From contig NC_064431.1 of the NCBI RefSeq assembly GCF_023375975.1, positions 24,155,001-24,219,000 on the forward strand: a stretch of 64,000 nucleotides of DNA, written 5' to 3'. The notes under the pieces are model-generated. The model ran no database searches, was not told the DNA's origin, and worked only from the letters and a program-made list of their open reading frames with translations. Position numbers and translations under genes: made by a program. Source of the stretch: Astyanax mexicanus. Taxonomy: Eukaryota; Chordata; Actinopteri; Characiformes; Acestrorhamphidae. Positions 1 through 11,382 of the stretch are shown piece by piece. Within the stretch, counting starts at the first letter, position 1; the number at the start of each line of letters is the position of its first letter.

Positions 1-76
1 AACAGTTGTTTTGTTTGCTAAATAATTTCAAAAGCTTTTTGTTCATAGCTTGGATGACGTAAGTAAGTAAGTATTA

Positions 77-574
77 GGCCCAATCACATTTCACCCCTTG
101 ACCCTACCACTTACCCCTAGCCCTTGTTTTTCGAGTGTAGCCTTCCCCTTGGCACTAAATTACAAGGAGAAGCGTTAAAAACTTTCACCCCGAGTGCTGA
201 ATTTATTTATTCTTTTGTGAAGGGAAGTTGAAATTAGCTTTGACTTCATTTTTTTTCTGTTCCGCCTTAAATGCTGCAGCCCCTGCCGTCTGTTGCACCA
301 TTTAAGGTGGATCAGGAGAGTTAGCTAACTAGCTAGCTACTGAGACAAACTACTAGCGATCTTTTTTTATGCTTGTTATGAAGACTTTGGACATAAAACA
401 TTGAAACTACACTTTAAACTATGGTAATATTGTGCTAATCATAATTTTTAACAAGGAAAATACCTACAGTGCGTGTGTTTAAAGGGCTAACAAGCCCTTT
501 CCTTCCCTCTACCCCTCCAGCCTATCGAAAATCGGGACTAGTGGTAGGGCCAAGGGGTAAAATGGGATTGGGAC
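77..574 (+). mobile_element. Harbinger-type MITE with TTA target duplication
   Basis: The left end reads ggcccaatcacatttcac and the right end is its imperfect reverse complement (aaaatgggattgggac). Both ends are flanked by TTA (74-76 and 575-577). A 3-bp TTA duplication is the usual mark of PIF/Harbinger insertion. The 498-bp interior has no usable reading frame, so it is non-autonomous. A second, inverted copy that has lost one end lies at 27122-27502, and a terminal fragment lies near 19160-19215. The superfamily is inferred from the duplication and termini only, because no transposase is present. Confidence 0.72.
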
Positions 575-1446
575 TTAAACTACAATGCTACACTACAAAC
601 TCAAACAAACAAAATGACTTTTACTTTTACGTTAAGCCTAAAATTATGCAGGACATTTAAATATCGCAGGAATTCCCCTATAAGTAGACCCTGTTATGTT
701 GCGCTCGCTTTAAACATTTGCTTAAAGACTCCACGGATTGATCACTGGCACAGAGTCGGCTGTAACAACAGTAATAATTGCCTGGGCTGTCATGAATAAC
801 TCCAGCGAATTTGCTCTGACTCTGTTTTAGTTTTCCTCGCCGCCGCAGCTGCTGGTGGGCTCGTGGCTGCCGCTAATTACCTCAGCTGGGGGGCCGTGGG
901 AAGACTTGGAGGGCGAAGGTACGTGTATTTATTGCATGGCATTGACAATAAAATTGGCCAGGTGCATTGATTTTCTCTTCTCTCCGGCCGCTTTTTATTC
1001 AGACGGCTTGTAAGCAAGTTGATTACAGACAGAGCAAACAGCGGAATTGCTTCTGCAGCTTCGCCAGTCGATTTCTTCCTCTCCCTCTCTCTCTCTCTCT
1101 CTGAAGTGATTTAAGTAAAGCTAACGCGCGGATGCCGGCCGGCCGGCCGAGGACATGTGTTGGGTCAAAGAGACAGTCGGATCAGGCCAAACTCTCCTCC
1201 AACTGAGCTGCTGAACTGTGATACGGCAGTGCGTAGGAAGGAGGCAGTGTGAAAATATGGGAAAATTGGTCTCAAGGCCTTGAAAAGAAGCTAATGCTAA
1301 CACACTGCAATATGTATACTTCAGCTCTTTTAAAAAAGAGGTGGTAATTAGTTAGGAAGTTGAATTTCCCAGTTAATTTAAACTCTTATTTCTGCATAAT
1401 TCAGTCTTTAAGATGAAGCTCAACTAAATCAGACCGTGATTTGTGA
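575..1446. other. Unique sequence with a possible conserved non-coding island
   Basis: No gene is visible. About 830-1010 is GC-richer and of high complexity, with gctaattacc and acaataaaatt motifs of the homeodomain/SOX type. A GGCC-rich palindrome (gccggccggccggcc) lies near 1135-1149. The rest is ordinary A+T-rich sequence. Open frames here are short and have no recognisable protein features. Confidence 0.4.
1081..1102. repeat. (CT)n microsatellite
   Basis: An almost pure run of CT dinucleotides. Confidence 0.9.
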
Positions 1447-2685
1447 GATATCAACACCACAGCAACAACCTTGGTATTACAGTAACCACCTAGCAACAAC
1501 ATAGTTAACAGTCAGCAACACTGAAGCAACGCCACAGCAACCACCTTGGGTATTATAAGAAACCCCCTATTAATAATATAGTAAACAGCCAGCAACACCA
1601 CAGCAATCCCCTAGAAACACCACAGAAACCACCTTGGATATTATAGTAACCAGCTATCAACAATATAGTTAACAGCCAGCAAAACTGAAGCAAACCCAGG
1701 GCAACCACCTGTATGTTAGCAAACACCCAGAAACACCACAGGAACCACCTTAAATTGTCATTGCAACCACCTAGCAACAATATAGAAAACAGCCAACAAC
1801 ACTGGAGCAACACCACAACAACCACCTGGGATACTAGAGCAAACGCCCATTAACACCACAGAAAACACCTTAAATTGTCATTGCAACCACCTAGCAACAA
1901 TATAAAAAAATAGCCAGCAACACCCCAGCAATCACCTAGCAACACCACAGCAAACCGCCTATCAACAATATAGTTAACAGCCAGCAACTCTGTAGCAACA
2001 CTACAGCAACCACCTAGCAACACCACAGCAACCACCTTGGATATTACAGGAACCACTTAGCAACAATATAGTAAACAGCCAGGAACACTGAAGCCACACC
2101 AATGCAACCACCTGGAATATTATATAAAACACCCAGCAACATCACAGGAACCACCTTGAATTACCATTGCAACTTCCTGGCAACAGTATAGTAAACAGCC
2201 AGCAACACTGAAGCAACACCCCAGCAACCTCAGAGAAAGACCATAGCAACACAACAACAACACTGTAGCAACACAACAGCAATCACCCAGGATATTGTAG
2301 TAACCACCTGGCAACAATAGAGTAAACAGCCAGCAACACTAACACAACACCCCAGCAACCACCTTGGATATTGTAGTAACCACCTAGCAACAATAGAGTA
2401 AACAGCAACACCACAGCAACCACCTTGGATATTGTAGGAACCACCTAGCAACAATAGAGTAAACAGCCAGCAACACTAAAACAACACCCCAGCAACCATT
2501 GGGAATACTATGGAAACTACCTAGCAACACTTAAGCAACACCATAGCAACCAACTTGAAAAGCCATAGTATCTACCTAGCAAACCTTTGGCAACAATACA
2601 GCAACCGCCCTGCAACACGATGGCAACACCACAGCAACCTCCTTGCAATACCATAGTAACCGCTTAGCAACCACTGAACAACTGA
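1447..2685. repeat. Degenerate CAACACCACAG minisatellite
   Basis: Imperfect tandem blocks of about 20-22 bp (agcaacaccacagcaacca, cctagcaacaatatagta) are organised into higher-order units of roughly 100 bp, marked by repeats of aacagccagcaacac. Antisense open frames such as those at 1553-1825 and 2230-2454 are translations of the repeat (LLGGCYNIQGG-like periods), not genes. The same higher-order pattern recurs at 3721-4104 inside a transposon-like element. This array does not appear to lie inside such an element. Confidence 0.93.
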
Positions 2686-3411
2686 TGTCTGTGCTGTAAT
2701 CTGTACACTGCAGTTCTAGACACTGATATACGTAATGACATTAGAATTGGAACTGTCTCCCTGAGTGCTGCTGTTTACCTGTTGAGATGTTCCTGTTTTC
2801 ACATTCGTTTCTTGTCTTTATTCATCTCCAGCGTGACGTACGGGGAGCGCGGCCGTCGTTAAGCGTGTCACCTTGTTTCTCTCGGCGTCTGTTTTGACTA
2901 GGTGTCCGTATGCATTCAGAATCTTGTTAATTGGCCTCTCGCCTGGAACTTCCAACACTGCCTTTATTTAACAGGGCTGACATTTGTAATTGCAAGCTTA
3001 GTGGTAATTATAATCCACGTCAACAGAGTGTAGGTTTAAAAGGACACCCACGAGGTTGAGCTCCCTCGCTGTGTAGCTGGCTAGTAAAGTGAGTGAATGC
3101 AGTGCTTGGTTAAAGCGAATAAGATTTAAAAAATTATTTTTAATTGGAAAGCAGTGGTATTCCTGAGTTAGGAGGGTAAGGTGGACACAGTATTGGAATT
3201 AATGGTGTCGGTGACTTTAAAACTGAATGGTCTGGTAGGTTTGTTGGTTGCATGTAATTGCTCTCTGTACAAGTTGACAGTATTTCGCATGAAGGAAATG
3301 AAGAAAATGAACAAAACAATTTATTTCCAATAACCTGCATTGAACATACTCTTCCATATGCCTTGTACACAATTTCTCACCAGAGAAGTCTCTAAAACTT
3401 CCAAAAAAGTT
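2686..3411. other. Unique sequence; possible conserved non-coding island at 2830-3030
   Basis: No gene is visible. The island has CpG-containing sequence (gtgacgtacggggagcgcgg) followed by homeodomain-like motifs (cttgttaattgg, tttgtaattgcaag, gtaattataa). The A+T-rich remainder shows nothing. Confidence 0.35.
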
Positions 3412-4485
3412 CCAAAGGTCTAATTCCATCGTTTTCCTATTATTTAAAAATCTCTAGTTGTGGTCTCTAGTATAATTGAATGCCATGTGTACTGTTTTTT
3501 GTGAAAAAAGGTGCTGCTCTGCTTTAGTTCACTGGATTAGTGGTCTCTGAAGGAAGACAGGATTTCAGCTCTCCCTCATGAATATTCATACATGCAAACA
3601 TATCGCCTCTGATTGGATAACAGCACTGCAGCAGAAAAGACGACCATGACGTGAGCGACACATGCTTTGATCTGTGTTCTGTCGAGTTGTCAAACCATAC
3701 TTCCATAGTATATATATTAATTTATATCTAGCAACACTAGAGCAATCACCTAGCAACACCACAGCAACCACGTTGGATATGATAGTAATTACTTAGAAAC
3801 AATATAGAAAAAACAGCCATCAACTCTGTAGCAACACCACAGCAACCACCTTGGATTTTAAAAGGAACCACCTATTAACAATATAGTTATAAGCCAGCAA
3901 CACTGTAGCAACACCACAGCAACCACCTTGGACATTATAAGAAAAAAATAGCAACAATATACTAAACAGCCAGCAAAACTGAAGCAACACCAGAGCAACC
4001 ATCTGGGGCACTTTAGCAAACACCCAGCTACGCCACAGAAACCACCTTGAAATACTACTGCAATCACCTAGCAACAGTATAGTAAACAGCCAGCAATATA
4101 TATTATAGCGACACATGCTATAATATATAATATATATAATATATATATTAATATATATATAAATGTAAGGTCTTGGTAAAATGAGAAATCAACCGGAGAT
4201 CCGATTTAAACCTGTAGTTTCTAACACAATATAGCTAACGCTAACTAGCTGGTGTAAGCAGAGCTGTAAGCTCTTTAGCTGACAGTTTTGGCTTTACTGT
4301 AGCCCGGGTTCAGCACTGTGGGCGGTCCCAAGGCAAGGTGGGTGAGGCCATGATAGTGCAGATAATGGGGTTTAAAGAACAGTATGAACAGTTTCATATG
4401 TAGCATGCATATACAACTCAGAGAGACCTATTGTATTTCACAAAAAACAAGTAAAAAGTGGATTTTAGTGGAAGTAGACCTTAAA
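3412..4485. mobile_element. Non-autonomous TIR element carrying a minisatellite
   Basis: The left terminus (aaggtctaattcca) and right terminus (tggaagtagacctt) are imperfect inverted repeats. A second family member at 18443-19080 shares ctctagttgtggtctctagt near its left end, the tctgtcgagttgt segment, the arm containing aactggagatcc (here aaccggagatcc), and the agctaacgctaactagctgg segment. The copy here contains a CAACACCACAG array that the second copy lacks. No transposase frame is seen. No convincing target duplication was found, so the superfamily is left open. Confidence 0.68.
3721..4104. repeat. CAACACCACAG minisatellite inside a MITE
   Basis: This has the same roughly 100-bp higher-order pattern as the array at 1447-2685. 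It is bounded by AT-rich sequence (agtatatatatt on the left, atatatattaatatat on the right). In the related copy the corresponding point is simply gtgtatatttaagg. The antisense frames at 3820-4116 and 3858-4067 are repeat translations. Confidence 0.9.
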
Positions 4486-6532
4486 TAACCCTCTTTTTTT
4501 AGGTTAGCCTTTTATATGGTTGGGGTAATGATGATTTTTTTTTTCCACACAGGAACAGGTATCTCCGCCAACCATGATGTACCCAGTGCTTCCTTTGTGC
4601 TCTGAAAGGTTTTTTTATGAATTACTTTATTTGCTCCTTTGCTCTGCAATGGCAGTGCTGCTTTCTAAAGCTCTGTATCTTAGTAACACGCCATTATGGG
4701 TTTACAGTAGTTGTTGTGGAGAGAGGAGGGAAGAGGGTAAAGGAAAATAGGGCGACGGAAGGTGGACGGGTTTTAAATTCATTGAGAGGATGGATTTGAA
4801 TTGGAAAAGAGACTTAAAAGGTCTCAGGGTGTCCTCTACATATCGCTGAGCTGTTAATGTCCCTCATATCACTACTAGGGGTGACAGACTATCATATGCA
4901 ATGCCTTCATAGATCATCTCACAATATCTGGCCTGTTAGGTTGTTTAAACTATAATGAACGATAATGAAAAAATAAAAAATAAAATGCTTCTCTGGTGAG
5001 CTTTTCTTTACATGCCTCCCCGACTTTTTCTGCCCGTTCTTGGGCTCCCTATCTCCTTATAAGGGCGTTTTTTTCCGGCTGTGTCCTAATTCACTAGCTG
5101 GGGCAGCAGAAGTGTATTGGACCACAACCCTGATGACACGGGAGCAGTGGATTTATTTTTTATTTTTTTCCTTTCTTCTTAGGTTTACCTGCTTTGAATT
5201 CAACTGTTCTGCAATTGGGTTCAACAACCCTCTGGGCTGAAGAGCTACTAGTCTGTAGCACTCCCCCCATTACACTTCATTTTCCAAAACAGGATTTTGT
5301 TTTTGCGGCCCGCCACATAATGCCTTGGAAAATATCCGTCCCACGGCCAAACTTAATTGCAGACCCCTGGCATAAATGACGGGCAATTCATAGAAACTAT
5401 TAAGTTTCTCTTAGTCCAATAATGTGCCCTCTCTCAAAGCTTGCCAACTGGGCAAAATGTCTTTGAGTGTGTGGTAGAGGCATATCTAGCAGTTAACGAA
5501 CAATCTCTCACCAAGAGGAACACTCCCAAAGGTAGTTACTGAGAGCCTTTTTATTGGGCATTGGGGTAAAGCACTTTTACGCCCACTTATGGTAAGTCCC
5601 AGTGTCTATTTAGACCCTTAACTTTACTGATTTGGGACATACCGGCATGTCAAGGTTTACGGCAATCTAGGGTGTGCGTTATTTGTTCTCTTTTTAAATA
5701 ATCAGAGTGGACAATCATTATAAAGGGATTAAAGGTGCAGTAACAAAACAGCCTAAGGAATGACATTACATTACATTACATTACAGGGATAAAATCTGCG
5801 ATTTGAGATTTCTTGCATCTTAAAGGTTTTTGTAAGTAGTCCACCACCAGTCCGAATGTAAGTGCTAAGTCTAGTGAACGTATCACACGTGCATGATGGT
5901 ATGTTGGGTGTTCACTAACAAGTAGAGACAGATGCTTGCAGCTGTTAGTGGTGGTAGAGTCGGTGCAGCTGGGCTGGAGTCCTGAGCTTGCCGCCAGGGA
6001 GCTATTTGCTACACCCCTGCCAGTTGAGCTGGATCTACTGCAGCTTTGGGGGTTTCTTAGGGCCAGGCTACAGATGTCTGTTTTGGACCTAATTTCAGTT
6101 TAGGATGTGGATTAACTCCATTCGGGGTTTACTCTGGAACTGGCATGCGCTTGTTCTGCATAAAGTTCTGGTGGTTCTGGTGTAGTCTGGTCTTCATTGC
6201 AATGTGTGTAGATAGATGACTTCTTGAAATATTTACAGTAAAACCACCAGCTCATAATTTGTAGGTCCCCATTGTGTTGCCAAAACTGACTTGCTCTGAC
6301 TGGTTGTTCAATACTATGTTGTCACAAACGATTTGGTTCTTTAGCGTTCAATGCTTTCAAAACTGTATGCAGCCCGGTTACTAGCTTCAAAGGAATCAAA
6401 TTAGTAGCGCGATTTGATTCACTTTATAGGAAAACTGATTCACTCCATAGCAGTTGAGGCAGGATTAAGGTAAACCTAATATTCTCAACAAATGAATCAG
6501 TGAATCATTGATCATTATGATTATTAAGGCAT
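4486..6532. other. Stretch without a recognisable gene
   Basis: Mostly A+T-rich unique-looking DNA. It includes a pentanucleotide run (acattacattacattacatt, 5764-5785) and a dispersed-repeat fragment at 5463-5600. The short open frames at 4617-4799 and 5040-5379 lack family motifs. Splice-like polypyrimidine tracts occur, but I see no exon-like coding pattern. Confidence 0.5.
5463..5600 (+). repeat. Dispersed repeat, 'ctctcaccaagagg' family
   Basis: Shares atctctcaccaagaggna, a ctnttttattggg segment and aagcacttttacg with 31030-31125, and a weaker match with 14136-14220 (catctctcaccaggtggtac). This indicates an old interspersed family with at least three copies in the window. No coding potential and no class assigned. 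Confidence 0.6.
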
Positions 6533-7026
6533 ACTGTACTTTTTGGACCTTGAGGTGCACCATAATATCGGGCGCACTATCAATGAACATCTATTTTATG
6601 GTCTATTTTCATACATAAAGTCCACTGGATTATTAAATGCATTTTAAGCGACAATAGCAAGGAACAAGGGTGTCACTCAGTAATCCACACAGCACTACAA
6701 TGAGGAACCCTGAGTGTTCTGGAAACCCAGGACACTGTCAGTTAGTGGTTTGTCCCATGTAGCTTGTTGCAGCATGGTTAACATTCAGACTTACCTCCGA
6801 ACAGCGAAAGAGCTAGCGCTGTGCTTAGCAGCTAATGGTAATACTGCTCCAGCCTCAGTGCTGGAGAAACTTCACTGAAACTCCTTATAATGCTGTACTT
6901 CAGCCTTATAATTCTACCTGACTGGTAGAATTTATGCATAAGGCGCACCAGATTATAAGGCGCACTGTTGATTTTTGGGAAAATTAAAGAATTTTAAGTG
7001 CGCCTTATAGTGCGAAAAAAAATTGG
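6533..7026. mobile_element. Non-autonomous TIR element, GCGCCTTATA family
   Basis: The left terminus (gtactttttggaccttgagg) and right terminus (gtgcgccttatagtgcgaaa) form an imperfect inverted repeat. Internal sub-terminal repeats such as aggcgcaccagattataagg are present. Related copies lie at 28168-28720, 37930-38090 and 43991-44985, sharing segments such as aattctaccagtcagg and ctggagaaactt. No transposase frame is present. Confidence 0.7.
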
Positions 7027-7410
7027 TAAGTTGATGCATGAACTCTGCAAGACCTTTAAATCAAAATCAGGAATCAAGAACTCACCACAAGGTCTCCAAA
7101 CTTGAACTCAATGGTTGTTGGATCCCAAATGGAACCTTAATTCATTGATAAAGACGCTGTGGTTCCAGTGAGTAGCCGTCTGGGTTTGTTGTTCACAACA
7201 TCTCAACAAATTTAGGTGGCAATGGCTGAATGGTTGGACTGGATGGCAAGCAGTTTGTCCCAATGACCAAACTGTTTCGTCTTGATGTTCATCTTCCAAT
7301 GATGTTCACTCTCTCTAGTCCCTCAAGAGAGTGAACCTAGTCTTTGTAGGACAACATCCATCCCCAGACTGACTGTGTTCCACCTATTAGTGGCTTCTGT
7401 TCTAGAAGTA
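7027..7410. other. No feature recognised
   Basis: About 380 bp of unremarkable sequence ahead of the Tc1 derivative. It contains a possible remnant of a repeat but nothing that can be assigned. Confidence 0.4.
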
Positions 7411-7875
7411 CAGGGGTTTGACAATAAAACTAAAACACCTGGTTTTATACCACAATAATTTATTGTCCCGACGGACAGTTCTGGTGGAAACAGGAGAGTT
7501 GAGGTGCACATTGAATTCTGCCGTGATTTGAGCAGCTGTGGTTTTATGTTTTTTGGATACAATCTGGGTTAGCACCCGAACATCCCTTTCAGACAGCTTC
7601 CTCTTACAGCGTCCACAGTTAATCCTGTTGGATGTGGTTGGTCCTTCTTGGTGGTATGCTGACATTACCCTGGATACCGTGGCTCTTGATACATCACAAA
7701 GACGTGCTGTCTTGGTCATAGATGCGCCAGCAAGACGTGCACCGACAATTTGTCCTCTTTTGAACTCTGGTATGTCATCAATAATGTTGTGTTCATTGCA
7801 ATATTTTGAGCAAAACTGTGCTCTTACCCTGCTAACTGAACCTTCACACTCTGCTCTTACTGGTGCAATGTGCAA
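7402..7875 (-). CDS. Truncated Tc1-like transposase, DNA-binding half only
   Basis: This is an open frame of 157 codons. Residues about 38-75 (GQIVGARLAGASMTKTA...SRATVSRVMSAY) form the first helix-turn-helix of a Tc1 paired-like domain. Residues 87-93 (CGRCKRK) sit where the GRPR-like linker lies, and residues 97-137 (SERDVRVLTQ...VSTRTVRR) form the second helix-turn-helix. Full-length Tc1 transposases are about 340 residues with a DDE domain; none of that is present. The last 18 residues are encoded by the inverted repeat itself and the stop lies in flanking DNA, so the frame was created by an internal deletion. It may be a fossil or an expressed DNA-binding fragment; the sequence cannot tell. 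The start at 7875 is conserved in the second copy. Confidence 0.6.
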   Translation of the reverse strand: MHIAPVRAECEGSVSRVRAQFCSKYCNEHNIIDDIPEFKRGQIVGARLAGASMTKTARLCDVSRATVSRVMSAYHQEGPTTSNRINCGRCKRKLSERDVRVLTQIVSKKHKTTAAQITAEFNVHLNSPVSTRTVRRDNKLLWYKTRCFSFIVKPLYF

Positions 7876-7899
7876 TTAATGAAGATTGGCCACCAGGCC
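7411..7899 (-). mobile_element. Tc1-like deletion derivative, one end missing
   Basis: The terminus caggggtttgacaataaaac starts right after a TA (7409-7410), as expected for Tc1/mariner. The body matches the nearly complete copy at 33013-33570 along its length. It stops at ggccaccaggcca, about 75 bp short of where the partner's second terminus ends. The transposase is read on the minus strand. Only its N-terminal DNA-binding half remains, and the catalytic half is absent in both copies, so this is a non-autonomous subfamily. Confidence 0.88.
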
Positions 7900-9147
7900 A
7901 CGTTCCTCACTAATAACAGTTTTTTACAGAGGTGTTAGAAAAGTGTATAGTGTATTAATTCATTAGTAAAAAAATTAAGTCTTCCTCTAAAGTGTTCCTC
8001 AACGTCAAACAAAGTTACAGACACCTTTACAAAAACTTTCTCTGGCAGAACTTGCCTTCTCAGCACTCTAACACGGATCTCTATCGATCGCGCTCGGAAA
8101 TCCATTGATTTAATGTTAACTGAGCCAAACTTTGCCCAGGGCAACAGCGTGGGAACGGGAAGCATCCGCAGCGTCCGATGTGTTTCCCTCTTTCTTCCAG
8201 TGCACAAACAACATGGCCGACCGAACCGCTGTTTCAGTACCAAGGGAGAAAGCTCCCGCAAAGGAGCCGTGAAGCAGCAAACCTTCTGGGATTTTTAATG
8301 GCCTACTTTACATAATGCTACATGTACCCTCTTATTCCTCTCTTTTCCTACCCCCCCCCCCTATATGCACACACACTCTGTAGTTCTTATCTAATGGAAA
8401 AGTTTTAGCCTCAATTTACCTCCGTCTTCTCTCTCTCTCTCACAAGCCAAGTTTGGAGTTTTGAAGCCCAGACACTTGAAAGTAATTTTAGCTCCCGCTC
8501 TCATTATACCAAATGGATTTCGTAAGATACTTCACTTCTTTTAGCTGTTGGTTCTCATTAGACACTAGACCCGTAGATTTGAATACATATATATATATAT
8601 GATTTTTTTTGTCTGTCCTCTTCACGCGAATGAGGAGAGCTTGGAGAGCCATTATGTAAAACTGATAGATGTTGGCCATGTTAAAGAGCAGCTATTAAAA
8701 TCACCCCTCTGGAGCGAAGTAGGATTATTTGTTCTATTCAGCCCAAGTCAATTGGCTGATTTAATGCTGTACTAATACTTAAACGGTGGATTACGGATCT
8801 CCTGCTCGCTCCGTCAGCAGGCAACGGAGAGCTGGAATTTCCTTCTCTTGCCAAGAAAACCCTCTATTAGACTTTCATTAGAGAGCGAAGTTTCTTTGTA
8901 AGGGTAGCCTGGGCTAGCATTTATAGCTTTTTTACTGCTTTATAGCTTTTTTTAAAGGTTGACTGCACTGTAAAAAGCAAAATTTATAATTGTTCTTCTT
9001 ATTGTGATTTTTAAAGCAACTTTTTTTTAGTTAAAAGTCTGACTAAATAACCTGAGTTGGCAAATTTTGAAAATTGTGTTTAAACTAATGAGGTCAAGCC
9101 ACCTACTCTGCACTACTTCACATGCTCATTTAGACACTTTCATTGAG
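7900..9147. other. Unique sequence with possible conserved island at 8690-8900
   Basis: No gene is visible. The segment 7930-8300 is CpG-richer and has overlapping short frames on both strands with no family signature. A C run lies near 8350-8361 and short CT/AT runs near 8430-8600. About 8690-8900 has higher complexity, with gctgatttaatgctg and tctattagactttcattaga, and could be regulatory. Confidence 0.4.
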
Positions 9148-9475
9148 TTTAAAATAAAAATATTCTCATTTAAAGCAGTTATTTTCTGAAAACCAGAAAC
9201 GGCTGAAATAACAAAAAAGATGCAGAGCTTTCAGAGAGTTCAGAAATCAATATTTGGTGGAATAATCCTGGTTTTAATCACTGTTTTCATCCATCTTGGC
9301 ATGTTCTCCTCCACCAGTTTTACACACTGCTTTTGGATAACTTTATGCTACTCACTCCTTGTGCAAAAATTCAAGCAGTTCAGTTTGGTTTGATGGCTTG
9401 TGATCATCCATCTTCCTCTTGATTATATTCCAGAGGTATTTAAATTGGAAAAATCAAAGAAACTCATATTTTTTA
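9148..9475 (-). mobile_element. Tc1-like element remnant (family with copies at 35.7 and 39.1 kb)
   Basis: Shares long segments with 35730-36181 (same orientation) and 39065-39460 (opposite orientation), including aatcaatatttggtggaata, acacactgcttttggataac and caagcagttcagnttggttt. The minus strand carries degenerate transposase-like stretches such as KTGGGEHDAKM, best seen in the 39 kb copy. Termini are lost here. Confidence 0.8.
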
Positions 9476-9985
9476 ATATTTTAAAATTCCCAGTTCTTAG
9501 TGTCTAACTTAAATTGCCTAAAATAAAGTGCTGGGTCCACTACATGAATTTAAGAAATGTAAAACACGTAATTGACACATCCTTAAGTCAGCAGAATTTA
9601 CAAGCCACATTTCATAGAGCTTAAATTATAAAAGTGTGAAAATATAAAGTAAATTTTTAAGTTGATGAGACTTAATATTAGATTTTTTTTTTCTAAAAAA
9701 AATCGAATGTATTAGTAGATTGCCTTGAAATTTTGAATTTTCTCAACTTTTAAACATATTTCTTACAATGTGGACGTTTAATGGTTTCTTAACAAAAAAG
9801 TTTCCTAATATAAAGACATTCCTTTTTAACAGAACGCATAAACCCACCATCATCCTCTAATACATTTACAGTTCTTCACATTCTTTCAGACATCCCACTT
9901 CTCCTATGTCTTCCGGGAATGTCCTATATATTAAATTAAAACACAGTACTGTATATTGATATTGGAATTGTGTGGTGTCGTGCTA
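9476..9985. other. A+T-rich, no feature recognised
   Basis: Low-GC sequence with short A and T runs. No coding or repeat unit can be assigned. Confidence 0.4.
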
Positions 9986-10250
9986 CCTCTTCCTCTTTTT
10001 ACTTGTTTGGTACTAGAGTTGCATATATGGTTGGGTACAGAGACTGTAAAAAAAGATGGACGCTGTGTCGCCGTTTCCATTCATTCAATGAAAATGAAGC
10101 CAAAATCTTCCACCATGTTGGCGATACTGAATCCCGAGTCTGCGCAGTAGAGACCAGAGGAGGGAGAAAGACTGTGGAGAGACAGCCTACTCATTTAAAT
10201 AACCCCGCCCCCTGAGGGCTGCCTCCACAGAGCTATACACAGTCTATGGT
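9986..10250 (+). repeat. Interspersed repeat ending in 'tatacacagtctatgg'
   Basis: Begins near agactgtaaaaaaagatgga and ends near gctatacacagtctatggtc. The second block at 10455-10612 ends with the same agctatacacagtctatgg, and a diverged copy of the middle part lies at 13160-13360 (aaagccaaaat...catgttg...gagtctgc). The paired agactgta/acagtct ends suggest a small TIR element. I cannot name the class. The overlapping frames of 64 and 81 codons are not conserved between copies. Confidence 0.6.
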
Positions 10251-10454
10251 CCCACCTATACAGTCATTGGTCCCACCCCGGCTCTAGGTGTAACCCAGCC
10301 CTTTTACAATAACCATACCTTTTTATATAGAGCTGAATAACGTTTTAAAAAACAAATTCTGTGGGGATATAAAAAATTAACAATATAAGCAGAGGGTACA
10401 CTAGCTGTTGTATTTAAATAATGGAGGTAGAATTACAGTATATTGGGGGAAAAA

Positions 10455-10612
10455 CGTGATTGAAAGTTGTTCTGTTTTGCCATTGAAACCTATGGGGATG
10501 GGTGGAGTTACACAGCTTTCTGCAACCGAACAGCAGGGGGCGCTCGACCTGTGGTGGCTTTACTTTTGAGAGATGATGCTCTGTCCAGCTATACACAGTC
10601 TATGGTTGGGTA
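10455..10612 (+). repeat. Second block of the 'acagtctatgg' repeat
   Basis: Contains ttgccattgaaacctatggg and agcagggggcgctcgac, then the shared end agctatacacagtctatgg. It lies about 200 bp after the first block, so the two may be the halves of one interrupted element or tandem copies. Confidence 0.5.
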
Positions 10613-10675
10613 TGTATTGGTGGGCTTTTACCCAGCCAGGCCTTCCCTTCTCCCTGAAGCATCGCTGATAGATTA

Positions 10676-11107
10676 GCTGCTGTGGTGTTCCAGCCTATAA
10701 CAACAACAACAACAACGACAGGTAGATTACTTTAGACTCTTATTGGCTCAGGAGCGACAAGGTGAAACTCTTGTCTATAATTAATTTTAAGCACACAGAC
10801 CCTTAGCCAGCACAAAAACAAGCTTGTGATGTAGCCGAGTCCATAATTGATGAATTATAAGCTGTCTCTGCTTCTGCGGTGAGTCATCACCATCCCAGAC
10901 CTTCTTCTTCTTCCTCTTCTTGTTCTTCTTCTGCTGTTTTTGTCAGAAAGAACATATTTATATAGAAAATAATTGTATTGTGAATGTGCAATCTGTGAGA
11001 CTTATCTCATTATCGCTTTGTCAATGCTCCAAATGTGATGAGGCAGGAAGAGCGGGCGAGGCAGCGTGTGTGTGTGTGTGAATGTACACTTTTGCTCATG
11101 TTTAGCT
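10676..11107. repeat. Simple repeats in unique sequence
   Basis: An (AAC)n run (10697-10716), TTC-rich sequence (10900-10935) and a short (GT)n run (11069-11080) in otherwise unassigned DNA. Confidence 0.7.
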
Positions 11108-11382
11108 ATCTTTATGAGGACCACATGCCCTAACAAAGCATAGCAGGGTGTCAAATACGGGCGTTTGCGGGGACATTTTGGGAGGTCCTCATAATGTTTG
11201 AGAGCTTTTTATTATTTTATTTTTTTTGTTTTACAAAAAGTTTAGTCCTTTCATTACAAAATCTAAAAGAGCAAAATGAAAATGATTTATTTATTTATTT
11301 ATTTTTTGTCACTGAGGTCACTATGGTTAGGGTTAGGCTTAGTAGGGTAGGGGTACCGTTCCATTATGTGAATACTGTAGAT

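Noticed and set aside
1553..2454. Series of antisense frames with periodic LLGGCYNIQGG-like sequence
   Set aside because: They are minisatellite units read as protein; frames shift between copies and no start or stop is conserved.
1447..2685. CRISPR-like array
   Set aside because: Units are adjacent and degenerate, without unique spacers, in a eukaryotic context.
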